Assembly (NCBI RefSeq): GCF_011440305.1
Contig: NZ_JAAOIW010000005.1
Coordinates: forward strand, 124,001-188,000
DNA from: Paenibacillus agricola
Lineage (GTDB): Bacteria; Bacillota; Bacilli; Paenibacillales; NBRC-103111
Direction of reading: 5' to 3'
DNA: 64,000 nucleotides
Part shown: piece after piece, positions 1 through 8,553 of the stretch
Numbering within the stretch: the stretch's first letter is position 1
How the letters are laid out: every line of letters starts with the position of its first letter
Notes under the pieces: generated by a model
The model's input: the letters and a program-made list of their open reading frames with translations, nothing else
What the model was told of the DNA's origin: nothing
The model's database searches: none
Program-made: the position numbers and the translations under genes

Positions 1-684
1 CCCGAACAAACCAAGTGAAACCTTATGGTGCAGCGTGTTATGAAGCATATGCTCAAGCATAATGGGATGTTTCGCCACATAATCCATTAATTCATCCATT
101 AAACGGTTTACCAGGCTTGCTTCGCCATAAGCCAAGCGCATATCCCCTAATATGAGCAAGTAACGCACATGCTCCCAATTGGGGTCCTTCAGCCATTCAT
201 AGAGCATAGTGCGATAACCGCTCCATGTATTCCGCCATTTATCATTGGTGCTGGTCACCTCGCCTGTGCATGGTGGATAGCCAAGCTGCATCAACATGCC
301 GCTTATCCGTTCTGCCAACACTCGGAAGTAACCCTCCGCATTTTTAGAAACCAGTTCATCTGACGAGTCGTCATAAATCAAGCCGTTGTCTTGGTCACTC
401 CACAAGGTCTGTTCACTGCGTCCTCCGCTTCCAAACATCACAAAAGCGTAAGCAACCGGCGGTTCACCAAGCTGTAAGCTCACATCAGCTTGTGCTAGAG
501 CAATTGCCTTGCTAATCAGACTATCATGAACCAGGTTTAATTCTCGGTTCCAATCAAGTGAATGGGAAAGAAGGAGACGCTGCTCGAACTCCTCATGCAG
601 TTGATTCCTTAATTGACGAAGCTGCAGGACACCTTCAGCTTGATCAATTTGTTGTCGAATCATTTCCAATGAGAGATGTTCCAT
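1..684 (-). CDS. DUF294 GlnD-like nucleotidyltransferase, partial (C-terminus off window)
   Basis: The reading frame is open from the ATG at 684 to the window edge, so 228 residues are visible and the C-terminus is missing. A good Shine-Dalgarno (GAAGGAGAC) precedes the ATG. About 90 residues in is the motif FGSGGRSEQTLWSDQDNG, which is the GS-x2-R-x-E and D-x-D signature of the polymerase-beta-like nucleotidyltransferase fold found in DUF294 proteins and in the uridylyltransferase domain of GlnD. It begins 48 bp after the amtB stop, so the two genes are probably one transcript. A role in nitrogen signalling is inferred from this neighbour only; the substrate is unknown. Confidence 0.8.
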   Translation of the reverse strand, partial: MEHLSLEMIRQQIDQAEGVLQLRQLRNQLHEEFEQRLLLSHSLDWNRELNLVHDSLISKAIALAQADVSLQLGEPPVAYAFVMFGSGGRSEQTLWSDQDNGLIYDDSSDELVSKNAEGYFRVLAERISGMLMQLGYPPCTGEVTSTNDKWRNTWSGYRTMLYEWLKDPNWEHVRYLLILGDMRLAYGEASLVNRLMDELMDYVAKHPIMLEHMLHNTLHHKVSLGLFG

Positions 685-732
685 ATGCGTCTCCTTCAAA
701 ACCATAAATTATTTAATTAAGTAGATTACCAT

Positions 733-2121
733 TTAAGCTGAAGTGCTTCCAGCTTGAACCGCTTTTTTCATTTGCTCAGGGTAGCCATAGCTGCCATGCT
801 CGGAAAGATCCAGACCGATAATTTCTTCTTCTTCCGTAACACGTAATCCGATTGTTGCTTTCAGAATACCCAGAATAACAAAGGAAAGTACAAGTACAAA
901 TGCGAAAGCTCCGAATACGCCTAATGCTTGAACACCTAATTGATGGAAGCCACCACCATAGAACAATCCAGGTCCACCAACATTTACTGCTGCTGCTAAT
1001 TCTGGTGTTGCGAACAAACCCGTGGACAATGTTCCCCAAATCCCTGCGATACCGTGCACAGAGAATGCATAGATTGGATCATCAACGCCCATTTTCTCAA
1101 ACCATTGCGAAGTGAAGAATGTGATAATACCGGAAATCGCTCCGATAATGATAGCATCACGAGGTGTTACGAATGCGCAAGCTGCTGTGATTGCAACAAG
1201 TGCTGCAAGTACACCATTCAACATGCTAGGAATGTCCGCTTTACCAAAGTACATCCATGATACCACTAGGGCCGCTACTGCACCAGCCGCTGCTGCTAAA
1301 TTTGTTGTTAGAGCAACATAACCGAAGAATCCATCACCAGTTGCACTCAGTGTGGAACCAGCGTTAAAGCCGAACCAACCAATCCAGAGAATGATAACAC
1401 CTAGAACCGATAATACTTGGTTATGACCGGGAATAAGATTGGGTGTTTTATCTTTATTATATTTGCCAATCCGTGGTTTAAGTAAAATCGTTGCAACCAA
1501 TGCTGCTGTAGCCCCTTGTAAATGAACAACTGTGGAACCTGCAAAATCTTGCATGCCCATCGCTCCAAGCCATCCGCCGCCCCATACCCAGTGAGCAACT
1601 ACTGGATAAATCAATACAGTGAACAGGATACCGAAGATGAAGTAAACTGGAAGTTTACCACGTTCTGCAAAGCCGCCCCAAGCAATAGCAAGCGAAACTC
1701 CTGCAAAAGCTAATTGGAACAAGAACAAGATACTGATAGGAATAGGTGATTCTGCAAACACACTAATTGAAGCTGCTGTTTGTTCGGCTGACCCATCAAT
1801 GAAGAAGCCGCCTGTACCTACAAACGCGTTACCATCTCCAAAAGCTAAACCAAACCCAACTGCCCAGAAAGCAATGGCGCAAATGCCAAAGGTCAAAATC
1901 GTTTTACCAGCAACATGACCGGCATTCTTCATACGAGTCGAGCCCGCTTCCAGCAATGCAAATCCTGCTTGCATGAAAATAACTAGAATCGCACCTAACA
2001 TGACCCATACAGAATCGATAGCGGCAGCTAGTTGCGCAGGCGTTTTATCATCTGCGGCAAAAGCTAGGGTTGGTACGAGTAATGACATGACGCCTGTGGA
2101 AAACAGCAACTTCTTGAACAT
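733..2121 (-). CDS. amtB: Ammonium transporter AmtB
   Basis: A 462-residue Amt/MEP/Rh-family channel that conducts ammonium/ammonia through the cytoplasmic membrane. The start is placed at the ATG at 2121, which has AAGGAAG 9 nt upstream and gives a signal-peptide-like N-terminus (MFKKLLFSTGVMSLLVPTLA). An upstream in-frame start at 2208 overlaps the promoter and is rejected. Family landmarks are QAGFALLEAGSTRMKN in the first membrane segments and the two pore histidine regions STVVHLQGATAAL and AFSVHGIAGIWG; eleven or more hydrophobic segments follow. A consensus promoter and a TnrA/GlnR box lie directly upstream. The next gene is a GlnD-like nucleotidyltransferase, not the usual glnK. Confidence 0.97.
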   Translation of the reverse strand: MFKKLLFSTGVMSLLVPTLAFAADDKTPAQLAAAIDSVWVMLGAILVIFMQAGFALLEAGSTRMKNAGHVAGKTILTFGICAIAFWAVGFGLAFGDGNAFVGTGGFFIDGSAEQTAASISVFAESPIPISILFLFQLAFAGVSLAIAWGGFAERGKLPVYFIFGILFTVLIYPVVAHWVWGGGWLGAMGMQDFAGSTVVHLQGATAALVATILLKPRIGKYNKDKTPNLIPGHNQVLSVLGVIILWIGWFGFNAGSTLSATGDGFFGYVALTTNLAAAAGAVAALVVSWMYFGKADIPSMLNGVLAALVAITAACAFVTPRDAIIIGAISGIITFFTSQWFEKMGVDDPIYAFSVHGIAGIWGTLSTGLFATPELAAAVNVGGPGLFYGGGFHQLGVQALGVFGAFAFVLVLSFVILGILKATIGLRVTEEEEIIGLDLSEHGSYGYPEQMKKAVQAGSTSA

Positions 2122-2142
2122 TGGTCGACACTTCCTTTTTAA

Positions 2143-2159
2143 TGTTAGTTTATATAACA
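2143..2159. promoter_or_regulatory. TnrA/GlnR box upstream of amtB
   Basis: TGTTAGTTTATATAACA matches the TnrA/GlnR consensus TGTNA-N7-TNACA perfectly and is nearly palindromic. It lies about 14 nt downstream of the predicted amtB transcription start and 22 nt upstream of the ATG. A site after the promoter normally represses, so GlnR-type repression in nitrogen excess is the likelier mode (inference). Confidence 0.8.
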
Positions 2160-2179
2160 TGTAATCAATTCTTAATGTC

Positions 2180-2208
2180 ATTATATACAGCATTCTTGGA
2201 TTTGACAA
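2180..2208 (-). promoter_or_regulatory. Sigma-A promoter of amtB
   Basis: On the minus strand TTGTCA (2208-2203) and TATAAT (2185-2180) are separated by exactly 17 nt. Transcription should begin near 2173, leaving a leader of about 50 nt that contains the TnrA/GlnR box. Confidence 0.75.
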
Positions 2209-2516
2209 TAGCTTTTTCAGGAAAGTTTACTAAAAAGCGAAAAATAACCTCACATCAATTGTTCATAATTCGGTTTTTGCTCTTGAAGTAAAGGTTTTTC
2301 ACCACAAAATGTCGCTGAAAACCTCACGAAGAACCTTTAAATCATTAGATATTCTTACATATCCCCTGATTATGATGTTAGGTTTACGCACGAATTAGTA
2401 TAATTAGCTTTCGGAAAGCATAACGTTTGACTGTATGGTTTCTTATCAGGTATCATGATTAAAGCGGACATTGGATGAAGCTGATTGTAATAGAATTAGG
2501 GGTGATATGCTTGGGG

Positions 2517-2948
2517 ATGAAACTATATCGTATTGGTGAATTGGCACGCTTATCTGAGATCAGCCCCAGAACGATTGACTACTATACAAAGATGGGTTTA
2601 GTGGAACCTGAAGCACGCTCTGATACCAATTATCGTTTGTATAGTGATGAAACTTTAAAGCGGCTTAAACGTATTAATATGATGAAAAAGGACAAATATA
2701 CCCTAGAAGAAATCAAGGCAAGCTTGCTGCTCTGGACTAAAGTAAGCCATGATGAAATCGTGACAGATAAGCTCTCTTCTATTCAGCTGCACTTACAGCA
2801 GCTACAGAAGGAAGTTCAGGAAATCAGCCCTATCATTGATAGGATGAAGCCATCACAAATGAAAAAATTGAATAAAGTGCTTACTCCTCATACTGTGGCC
2901 TGTTTGGAAGCCTTGCTCTTGCTACTAGGCAAAAGTCCCCTATCCTAA
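2517..2948 (+). CDS. MerR-family transcriptional regulator
   Basis: A 143-residue protein whose N-terminus, MKLYRIGELARLSEISPRT, followed by IDYYTKMGLVEPE and a YRLYSDE wing, is a typical MerR winged helix-turn-helix. A coiled coil follows at about residues 75-110 (LSSIQLHLQQLQKEVQEI). No cysteine or histidine effector site is evident at the C-terminus, so the ligand cannot be guessed. The family fold normally begins within a few residues of the first helix, so I use the ATG at 2517; an in-frame ATG at 2475 and a TTG at 2511 are alternatives. The yugP-like gene starts 23 bp later, suggesting one operon. Confidence 0.85.
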   Translation: MKLYRIGELARLSEISPRTIDYYTKMGLVEPEARSDTNYRLYSDETLKRLKRINMMKKDKYTLEEIKASLLLWTKVSHDEIVTDKLSSIQLHLQQLQKEVQEISPIIDRMKPSQMKKLNKVLTPHTVACLEALLLLLGKSPLS

Positions 2949-2971
2949 ATAGATATTGGAGGTCGGATGGT

Positions 2972-3652
2972 ATGTTTTTTCACCCTATGGATTTTTTGAT
3001 CATCATTGCTTTCTTACTTTCCTTATGGGCGCAATTCCGGGTTAAAGGAACATTCAATAAATGGTCGCAGGTTTCAGCCAGCTCAGGTCTTACAGGGGCA
3101 GAGGCTGCCCGTCGCATGCTGGACAGCAGCGGACTCTATGATGTGCCGGTTGAGCCCGTCGCAGGAAGCCTTACCGACCATTATGACCCTACACATCGTG
3201 CTGTCAGGCTATCTGAGCCCGTCTATTACGAAAGGTCGATATCAGCCATATCCGTAGCCTGCCATGAAGTGGGCCATGCGATACAGCATAAGAAGAGCTA
3301 CCCGATGCTTTCCATACGGCACTTCATGTTCCCTGTGGTTAATTTCGCCTCTGGCGTAGCGCCCTTCCTTATTATGGCAGGATTAATATTCCAGCAATTC
3401 AATTCCCTACTGCTTATTGGTATTCTCTTCTTCACAGCGGCGGTAGCCTTTCAAATTATTACGCTGCCCGTTGAGTTTAATGCCAGCAATCGCGCCAAAG
3501 ACATAATGGTTTCACAAGGATTTATTACTAATGAAGAGAAACGCGGCGTCTCTAAGGTACTGAATGCTGCTGCCCTTACCTACGTAGCCGCAGCACTAAT
3601 CTCCATGCTACAGCTCCTCAAATATGTAATGATCTTTAACAACCGCAGATAA
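2972..3652 (+). CDS. yugP: YugP-family membrane zinc metallopeptidase
   Basis: A 226-residue putative neutral zinc metallopeptidase (Zn_peptidase_2/YugP family). One hydrophobic segment lies at the N-terminus (about 8-20), the HEVGH zinc-binding motif is at residues 98-102, and further hydrophobic stretches are at about 120-175 and 200-220. The third ligand is probably the Glu in LPVEFNASNRA, as in the family. The start has a strong GGAGG site. It is co-oriented with, and 23 bp after, a MerR regulator and is followed by a terminator. The substrate is unknown; membrane protein quality control is a family-level guess. Confidence 0.9.
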   Translation: MFFHPMDFLIIIAFLLSLWAQFRVKGTFNKWSQVSASSGLTGAEAARRMLDSSGLYDVPVEPVAGSLTDHYDPTHRAVRLSEPVYYERSISAISVACHEVGHAIQHKKSYPMLSIRHFMFPVVNFASGVAPFLIMAGLIFQQFNSLLLIGILFFTAAVAFQIITLPVEFNASNRAKDIMVSQGFITNEEKRGVSKVLNAAALTYVAAALISMLQLLKYVMIFNNRR

Positions 3653-3658
3653 TCATTG

Positions 3659-3696
3659 AAAAACGCCTCAGCCCATTAATGGGCTGAGGCGTTTTT
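3659..3696. terminator. Bidirectional intrinsic terminator
   Basis: A perfect stem (AACGCCTCAGCCCA / TGGGCTGAGGCGTT) with a TA loop is flanked by an A-run and a T-run. It ends the merR-yugP unit and, on the other strand, the gltC-like gene. Confidence 0.9.
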
Positions 3697-3724
3697 GGCT
3701 TACAGCTATTTAGTTCACTTGAAA

Positions 3725-4615
3725 TTATTTGACCTGAAAATGATCCAATAAAAAATGCCGAAAAATTTCAGCCACTTGCGGCAGCTTTTCGCCGGTTCTT
3801 TGGATCAAGCCCACACTACGTGTCACAACGGGATCAATGACTCTAACCTTGGCCGGCTGGAGCTGGCTAATTTCAGTTAATGCCATCTCAGGAAGTAGGC
3901 TGACCCCCACCCCTGCTGCAACCAAGCCCCGAATGGTATCCGTCTCTTCCCCTTCAAAGCCTATACGCGGTACAAACCCCGCCTTTGCACAGGCTTCTAA
4001 CACAATGTTACGCAACGAATATTCATCGCTGAACATCACGAAGGCTTCATCTTTAAGCTGCTCCAGCCGTATTGTATCTTGATCGGCCAAAGCATGCACT
4101 TGCGGTAAGATCGCAAACAATTCCTCTTGCAGCAGCAGTTTCCCACTTACATTAAGATGCTTTTCAGGAAAAGGCGAAATAAAGGATAGATCAATATCCC
4201 CCTTTATCACATCACGGATCAGACTGTTGTAAGTACCTTGCCGCAATCTGAATTTGACATTAGGGTGCGTTTGCCGAAAATTGGCCACTACAGTTGGCAA
4301 CAAATAAATGCCCAGGCTATGCGGGAAACCAATCCTGATTTCTCCTGCTTCGGGATCCATAAACTCATGCACTTCATTTACCGCACGCTCCAAATCAGCT
4401 AAAACAACCTCGATTCGTTCCAAAAATAATTTCCCAACGGAGGTAAGCTGGAGATTACGGCCTTTACGCACAAACAAAGGAACCCCAAGCTCATCCTCAA
4501 GCTGATGGATTTGCCGGCTAATCGCCGATTGGGCGACGTGAAGCTCTTCCGCGGCATTAGTCACATGTTGTTTTCTCGCCACTTTCACAAAATAATGCAG
4601 TTGCCTTAATTCCAC
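3725..4615 (-). CDS. LysR-family regulator, GltC-like
   Basis: A 296-residue LysR regulator. The N-terminus VELRQLHYFVKVARKQHVT and the HVAQSAISRQIHQLE recognition helix follow B. subtilis GltC closely, as does the effector domain (IRIGFPHSLGIYLLPTVV, then GLVAAGVGVSLLPE). I choose the GTG at 4615, preceded by GGAAGGA, because it aligns with the MELRQL start of GltC; an ATG at 4633 also has a fair site. The gene is divergent from tpx, 100 bp away, which suggests it controls itself and tpx. Whether it also regulates glutamate synthase, as GltC does, cannot be told here. Confidence 0.9.
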   Translation of the reverse strand: MELRQLHYFVKVARKQHVTNAAEELHVAQSAISRQIHQLEDELGVPLFVRKGRNLQLTSVGKLFLERIEVVLADLERAVNEVHEFMDPEAGEIRIGFPHSLGIYLLPTVVANFRQTHPNVKFRLRQGTYNSLIRDVIKGDIDLSFISPFPEKHLNVSGKLLLQEELFAILPQVHALADQDTIRLEQLKDEAFVMFSDEYSLRNIVLEACAKAGFVPRIGFEGEETDTIRGLVAAGVGVSLLPEMALTEISQLQPAKVRVIDPVVTRSVGLIQRTGEKLPQVAEIFRHFLLDHFQVK

Positions 4616-4715
4616 AGGTCGTCTTCCTTCCATTGGACAAGATCCTTTTAAAAAGTTTATAATAAAAAATGGTGAAATACCAATCATTCTCATAGAAACA
4701 AGGAGGCCAATGAAC

Positions 4716-5234
4716 ATGGCACAAGAGCGTACCGGTGTAGCTACCCTGAAAGGCAACCCCATTACTTTGGTAGGAACTGAAGTCAAAGTAGGCGACAAGG
4801 CTCCAGATTTCACAGTAAATAAAAACTTGATGGAGCTAGCAACTTTGGCTGATTATGCAGGAAAAGTAAAGCTAATCAGTGTAGTACCTTCCCTTGATAC
4901 AGGTGTTTGCGACGCCCAAACTCGCCGTTTTAATGAAGAAGCTGCCAAATTGGGCGATGAAGTAATTGTGCTTACGATCAGCGTTGACCTTCCTTTTGCC
5001 CAATCCCGCTGGTGTGGCGCTGCCGGCATCGATAAGGTGATCACTTTATCCGATTATAAAAACCATTCCTTTGGACTTGCTTATGGTGTATTGATTAAAG
5101 AGATCCATTTGTTAATGAGATCCACATTTGTTATCGATAAAGACGACAACGTGCAATATGTTGAATATTTGAGCGAAATGACGGAGCATCCTAATTACGA
5201 AAATGCGATTGAGGCTGTTAAAAAGCTAGTATAA
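4716..5234 (+). CDS. tpx: Thiol peroxidase Tpx (atypical 2-Cys peroxiredoxin)
   Basis: A 172-residue thiol peroxidase that reduces hydroperoxides using thioredoxin. The peroxidatic cysteine is Cys65 in PSLDTGVCDAQTRRF and the resolving cysteine is Cys100 in SRWCGA, the Tpx arrangement. The start is set at the ATG at 4716, which lies 9 nt from AGGAGG; an ATG at 4710 lies only 3 nt from it. A TATAAT hexamer at 4658-4663 may be the promoter -10. The divergent LysR gene is the obvious candidate regulator, and a strong terminator follows. Confidence 0.97.
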   Translation: MAQERTGVATLKGNPITLVGTEVKVGDKAPDFTVNKNLMELATLADYAGKVKLISVVPSLDTGVCDAQTRRFNEEAAKLGDEVIVLTISVDLPFAQSRWCGAAGIDKVITLSDYKNHSFGLAYGVLIKEIHLLMRSTFVIDKDDNVQYVEYLSEMTEHPNYENAIEAVKKLV

Positions 5235-5236
5235 TG

Positions 5237-5276
5237 AAAAAAACAGCGGGGAAGCCAAGCTTCCCCGCTGTTTTTA
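5237..5276. terminator. Intrinsic terminator after tpx
   Basis: A 14-bp GC-rich stem (ACAGCGGGGAAGCC... / ...GCTTCCCCGCTGT) is flanked by A and T runs. It can work in both directions and so may also stop the DUF1499 gene. Confidence 0.9.
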
Positions 5277-5339
5277 TGCCCATATCCATCCTCCGCAAAA
5301 GCCGTTCGGAAAAGATCGCACCCCTGTTATCCCGGTATT

Positions 5340-5723
5340 CTACTCTTTATAAGCAGCAAGGCGTTTGTCCAGCTGCTTGTATATGTCCAAGATAGTGCGA
5401 TAATTAGAACCAAGGTCACCTAATGAGCCTCGGGAGGCCGAATAAATATCAATTGCTGTTTTAAGTGGGTTTATCCCGAATAAAGTTAAGGTAATATCTT
5501 GCGTCCGGCCAGTTACCGTCTTTTTCTCTACTACAATTTCTCCAACATTCCTAACCTCGTGCAGTAACTTGTAACCATTCATTTTCTTGAACATATTGGT
5601 TACTTCATCCCACACTTGATCCTTAGAAAGCTTGTAGTAACGGGTTTTTAAAGCCGGGTCTTTTGCTTTCTCTCCTGTTCCATCGTGACTGCGAACTAGG
5701 CCGATTAAGGTTCGCTTTAACAA
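5340..5723 (-). CDS. DUF1499-like cytosolic protein
   Basis: A 127-residue soluble protein with a TTG start and AGGGGGGAAAGC just upstream. The C-terminal half carries the pattern IDIYSASRGSLGDLGSNYRT, which matches the DUF1499 signature of a conserved S-x-S/A-SR followed by DLG-N. No signal peptide or membrane segment is visible. The molecular role is unknown. It stands alone between the tpx terminator and the xylB upstream region. Confidence 0.6.
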   Translation of the reverse strand: MLKRTLIGLVRSHDGTGEKAKDPALKTRYYKLSKDQVWDEVTNMFKKMNGYKLLHEVRNVGEIVVEKKTVTGRTQDITLTLFGINPLKTAIDIYSASRGSLGDLGSNYRTILDIYKQLDKRLAAYKE

Positions 5724-5934
5724 AGCTTTCCCCCCTCATAGAAGTACTAGATATAATCATAAACACTATCTTTAATCATACCATTATTTGTCCTGATGAG
5801 AAAGCGTTATTTCACATTTTAGACAAACTATGTGTGTCGCATTAAAATTCTTTACAATTTCATGACAGAACTCAGGATATAAAAAAGTTCAAGCAGGATT
5901 TTATTCATTTAATGCGAATAGTAAAGGAGAAGCA

Positions 5935-5955
5935 TTTGTTTATTTGATAAACAAA
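5935..5955. promoter_or_regulatory. Putative XylR-type operator upstream of xylB
   Basis: A perfect 9-bp inverted repeat (TTTGTTTAT and ATAAACAAA, spaced by TTG) lies 33 nt before the xylB start. It resembles the paired GTTTGTTT/AAACAAAC half-sites bound by XylR in Firmicutes. No xylR or xylA gene is in the window. Confidence 0.55.
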
Positions 5956-5987
5956 GTTTTCCTATTCTTTTTTCGAGGTGAATACAA

Positions 5988-7520
5988 TTGGCTTATTTTT
6001 TGGGAATCGATTTGGGAACGTCTGCCGTAAAGTGTATTTTGGTAAATGATCAAGGTGAAGTTAAAGCAAGCCATAGCGAAGAATACCCCTTTTTACAACC
6101 TCAACCCGGATGGGCAGAGCAGCATCCAGAGGATTGGTGGACAGGCACTGCTTCATGTATCACCGCATTGCTAAAGAAAGCTGCTGTTGAAGGCGAAGAA
6201 GTCGCTGGAATTGGTTTGTCCGGGCAAATGCATGGTTCCGTATTCCTTAATGCTGATTTACAGGTGGTTCGGCCCGCCCTTTTATGGTGCGACCAACGTA
6301 CTGCAGCAGAATGCGAATGGATCGAGCAAACGGTAGGTATCGAGGAATTAGGCCGGTTGACTGGCAATAAAGCCTTGACCGGGTTTACGGCTCCGAAAAT
6401 CATATGGCTGCGCAATCATGAGCCTGAGCATTATGCCCAGACCGCCCATTTGATGCTGCCTAAAGACTACGTACGTTTACAGCTTACCGGAGCCTTTGGC
6501 ATGGATGTGGCGGATGCCAGCGGCACTCTGCTGTTGGATGTAGCCCATCGCGAATGGTCGCAGACCGTTGTCCAGCGTCTTGGCATTCCGATGGAATGGC
6601 TACCGCCTCTATTCGAGAGCAATGAGATCGCAGGCTACCTGCTGCCAGCGATTGCCGAGCTCACAGGTCTTAAGGCGGGGACTCCGGTCGTTGCAGGTGG
6701 CGGCGACCAGGCTTGTGGAGCGGTAGGTGTAGGTGTCGTTAAACAAGGCATCGCCTCGGTTGCCCTAGGCACCTCAGGCGTCGTATTTGTCCATGATGAT
6801 ACGTATCAAATGGATCCAGAATGTAGGCTCCACTCCTTTTGCCATGGCGTTCCTGGCAAATGGCACCGCATGGGAGTTATGCTAGCTGCTGGTGGTTCCT
6901 TTCAATGGTGGAAAAACCACTTTGCCTTTGAAGAACAGCAAATCGCCGATGCTGAAGGACGCGATGTCTATGAGTATTTGACCGCTCTCGCTGAAACCGC
7001 ACCTCTAGGCAGCGAAGGTCTTCTGTTCCTTCCCTATTTGACAGGTGAGCGAACGCCACACCCAGATCCCAAAGCACGTGGTGGGTTTATCGGCTTAAAT
7101 ATGCGCCATACCAAAGCCCATATGACTAGATCCGTTCTGGAAGGCATCACCTTTGGTTTGAGAGACTCCTTAGAGCTTATTAAAGCCTCCGGGATTCAAA
7201 TTACAGAGTTGCGTGTTAGCGGTGGCGGTGCAAGAAGCTTATTTTGGCGGCAGTTGATTGCCGATATATGCGGTTATCCGGTCGTTACAGTTAATTCAAC
7301 GGATGGCCCCGCCTATGGGGCAGCGGTTATGGCCGCCTCTGGCGTGCTCAAAGAAGACATCAGCGAATTATGTGAACGCTGGATTGAAGTCGTCGAACGC
7401 GTCGAGCCCAACCATGAACATCAAGCACCCTATGATGAGTATTATGAGATTTACCGAACCCTCTATCCAACGCTGAAATCAGCCATGCATCAATTAAATG
7501 ATTTGGCCGTGTTGCAGTAA
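5988..7520 (+). CDS. xylB: Xylulokinase XylB
   Basis: A 510-residue FGGY-family kinase that phosphorylates D-xylulose to xylulose 5-phosphate with ATP. Visible landmarks are GIDLGTSAVK (phosphate loop), LSGQMHGS (substrate loop of xylulokinases), the catalytic Asp in AGGGDQACGAVG, LPYLTGERTPHPDP, and VSGGGARS in the C-terminal lobe. The start is TTG, preceded by GAGGTG at 7 nt. An operator-like inverted repeat sits just upstream, consistent with xylose induction. It stands alone, with xylA not adjacent, and converges on a transaldolase gene whose product acts further down the same pathway. Confidence 0.97.
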   Translation: MAYFLGIDLGTSAVKCILVNDQGEVKASHSEEYPFLQPQPGWAEQHPEDWWTGTASCITALLKKAAVEGEEVAGIGLSGQMHGSVFLNADLQVVRPALLWCDQRTAAECEWIEQTVGIEELGRLTGNKALTGFTAPKIIWLRNHEPEHYAQTAHLMLPKDYVRLQLTGAFGMDVADASGTLLLDVAHREWSQTVVQRLGIPMEWLPPLFESNEIAGYLLPAIAELTGLKAGTPVVAGGGDQACGAVGVGVVKQGIASVALGTSGVVFVHDDTYQMDPECRLHSFCHGVPGKWHRMGVMLAAGGSFQWWKNHFAFEEQQIADAEGRDVYEYLTALAETAPLGSEGLLFLPYLTGERTPHPDPKARGGFIGLNMRHTKAHMTRSVLEGITFGLRDSLELIKASGIQITELRVSGGGARSLFWRQLIADICGYPVVTVNSTDGPAYGAAVMAASGVLKEDISELCERWIEVVERVEPNHEHQAPYDEYYEIYRTLYPTLKSAMHQLNDLAVLQ

Positions 7521-7570
7521 GTTTTTCATAACATGCCTATGGCATACAATAGCAATTTCACGCCAACACA

Positions 7571-7606
7571 AAAAGGGAGATGCCGTTATTTACGGCTCTC
7601 CCTTTT
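7571..7606. terminator. Bidirectional terminator between xylB and tal
   Basis: The stem AAAAGGGAGA / TCTCCCTTTT encloses a second pairing GCCG / CGGC. A and T runs flank it on both sides, so it can end both convergent genes. Confidence 0.85.
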
Positions 7607-7662
7607 ACTATCTATACACTATGATAAACCTCATTGAATGCAAAACGATTGTACTTCAGGCA

Positions 7663-8319
7663 TTAGAATTGGTTTTGCTTAGCGCCTTCCCAATCTGCCA
7701 AGAAGCGTTCAATGCCCGCATCTGTTAAAGGGTGCTTGGTCATAGCTTGGATAACCTTGTAAGGAACCGTAGCAATATGAGATCCATACAATGCTGCATC
7801 AATAAAATGTGAAGAATGACGAACACTAGCCGCAATAATTTCCGAGGAAATATTATGGACTTTGAATATAGTGCTAATTTCTTTAATTAAATTAATCCCC
7901 ACTTGATTAATGTCGTCTAAACGACCAATAAAAGGAGATACATATGTAGCCCCTGCACGTGCCGCAAGAAGTGCTTGCGGGGAACTGAATATAAGTGTGA
8001 CATTCGTTTTAATGCCTTCTGCTGTAAAAATTTTCGTTGCTTTCAGGCCTTCTTCAGTCATTGGCAATTTAACAACAATGCTGTCTCCCAAAGCTGCAAG
8101 CTTGCGACCTTGTTCAACCATTTCTTTGGATTCCAAGCTTATAACCTCTGCGCTGATCGGCAAGTTACCAACGATTGAAACGATTTCTTTAACCGTTTCA
8201 AAAAAGTCTCTGCCTTCCTTTGCAATAAGTGACGGATTGGTTGTAACTCCTGCAATAACTCCAAGGTCAAATGCCTTGCGGATTTCCTCGGTGTTGGCCG
8301 TATCAATGAACAATTTCAA
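7663..8319 (-). CDS. tal: Small transaldolase / fructose-6-phosphate aldolase-like
   Basis: A 218-residue member of the short transaldolase (TalC/FSA, YwjH-type) group. Landmarks are DTAN near the N-terminus, [12 protein letters not shown], the Schiff-base lysine in [19 protein letters not shown], and [11 protein letters not shown]. It transfers dihydroxyacetone units in the pentose phosphate pathway. I place the start at TTG 8319, 9 nt from AAGGAAGG and matching the family start at KLFIDTA; a GTG at 8328 abuts the Shine-Dalgarno and is less likely. The 6S RNA gene lies directly upstream on the same strand. Confidence 0.93.
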   Translation of the reverse strand: MKLFIDTANTEEIRKAFDLGVIAGVTTNPSLIAKEGRDFFETVKEIVSIVGNLPISAEVISLESKEMVEQGRKLAALGDSIVVKLPMTEEGLKATKIFTAEGIKTNVTLIFSSPQALLAARAGATYVSPFIGRLDDINQVGINLIKEISTIFKVHNISSEIIAASVRHSSHFIDAALYGSHIATVPYKVIQAMTKHPLTDAGIERFLADWEGAKQNQF

Positions 8320-8361
8320 GCTGGTCACCCTTCCTTGTTTATCTAGCTAGGATTTAGACGC

Positions 8362-8547
8362 AAAAAACCCGCGTATGCCGTCCGATTTAGCGCTTCAAAC
8401 CCGCTCTCGCAGGTGGGTGTCCGCAAAATCATCTTTGAAGTCCCTTTTCGGGGGCATGTCAGCCATGATTTAATGTAGGTCTCCCAAGAAACAGTCATTG
8501 GTTCAAAACAACTTAAAACCGTAACGAACACCGCAGGATTTTTTGGT
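8362..8547 (-). ncRNA. ssrS: 6S RNA (SsrS)
   Basis: A minus-strand RNA of about 186 nt. The ends pair through CCTGC-GTGT (starting at 8537) with ATAC-GCGGG, giving the closing stem of 6S RNA. The 5' side reads GGTGTTCGTTACGG and the 3' side GGACGGCATACGCGGG, which parallels the GATGTTCGCAAGCGG / GGCGGCATCTCGG ends of E. coli 6S. The stem is followed by TTTTTT. The internal segments are mostly self-complementary around an open central bulge. 6S RNA binds the vegetative RNA polymerase holoenzyme as a promoter mimic. The 5' end is estimated from the promoter and could be trimmed. Confidence 0.85.
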
Positions 8548-8553
8548 ACCTTT

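Noticed and set aside
2389-2406. Second TnrA/GlnR-like site upstream of merR
   Set aside because: TGTTAGGTTTACGCACG matches only the left half; the right half has two mismatches.
8343-8531. 62-codon minus-strand ORF after tal
   Set aside because: It lies wholly inside the 6S RNA gene, has no ribosome binding site, and its sequence is explained by RNA structure.
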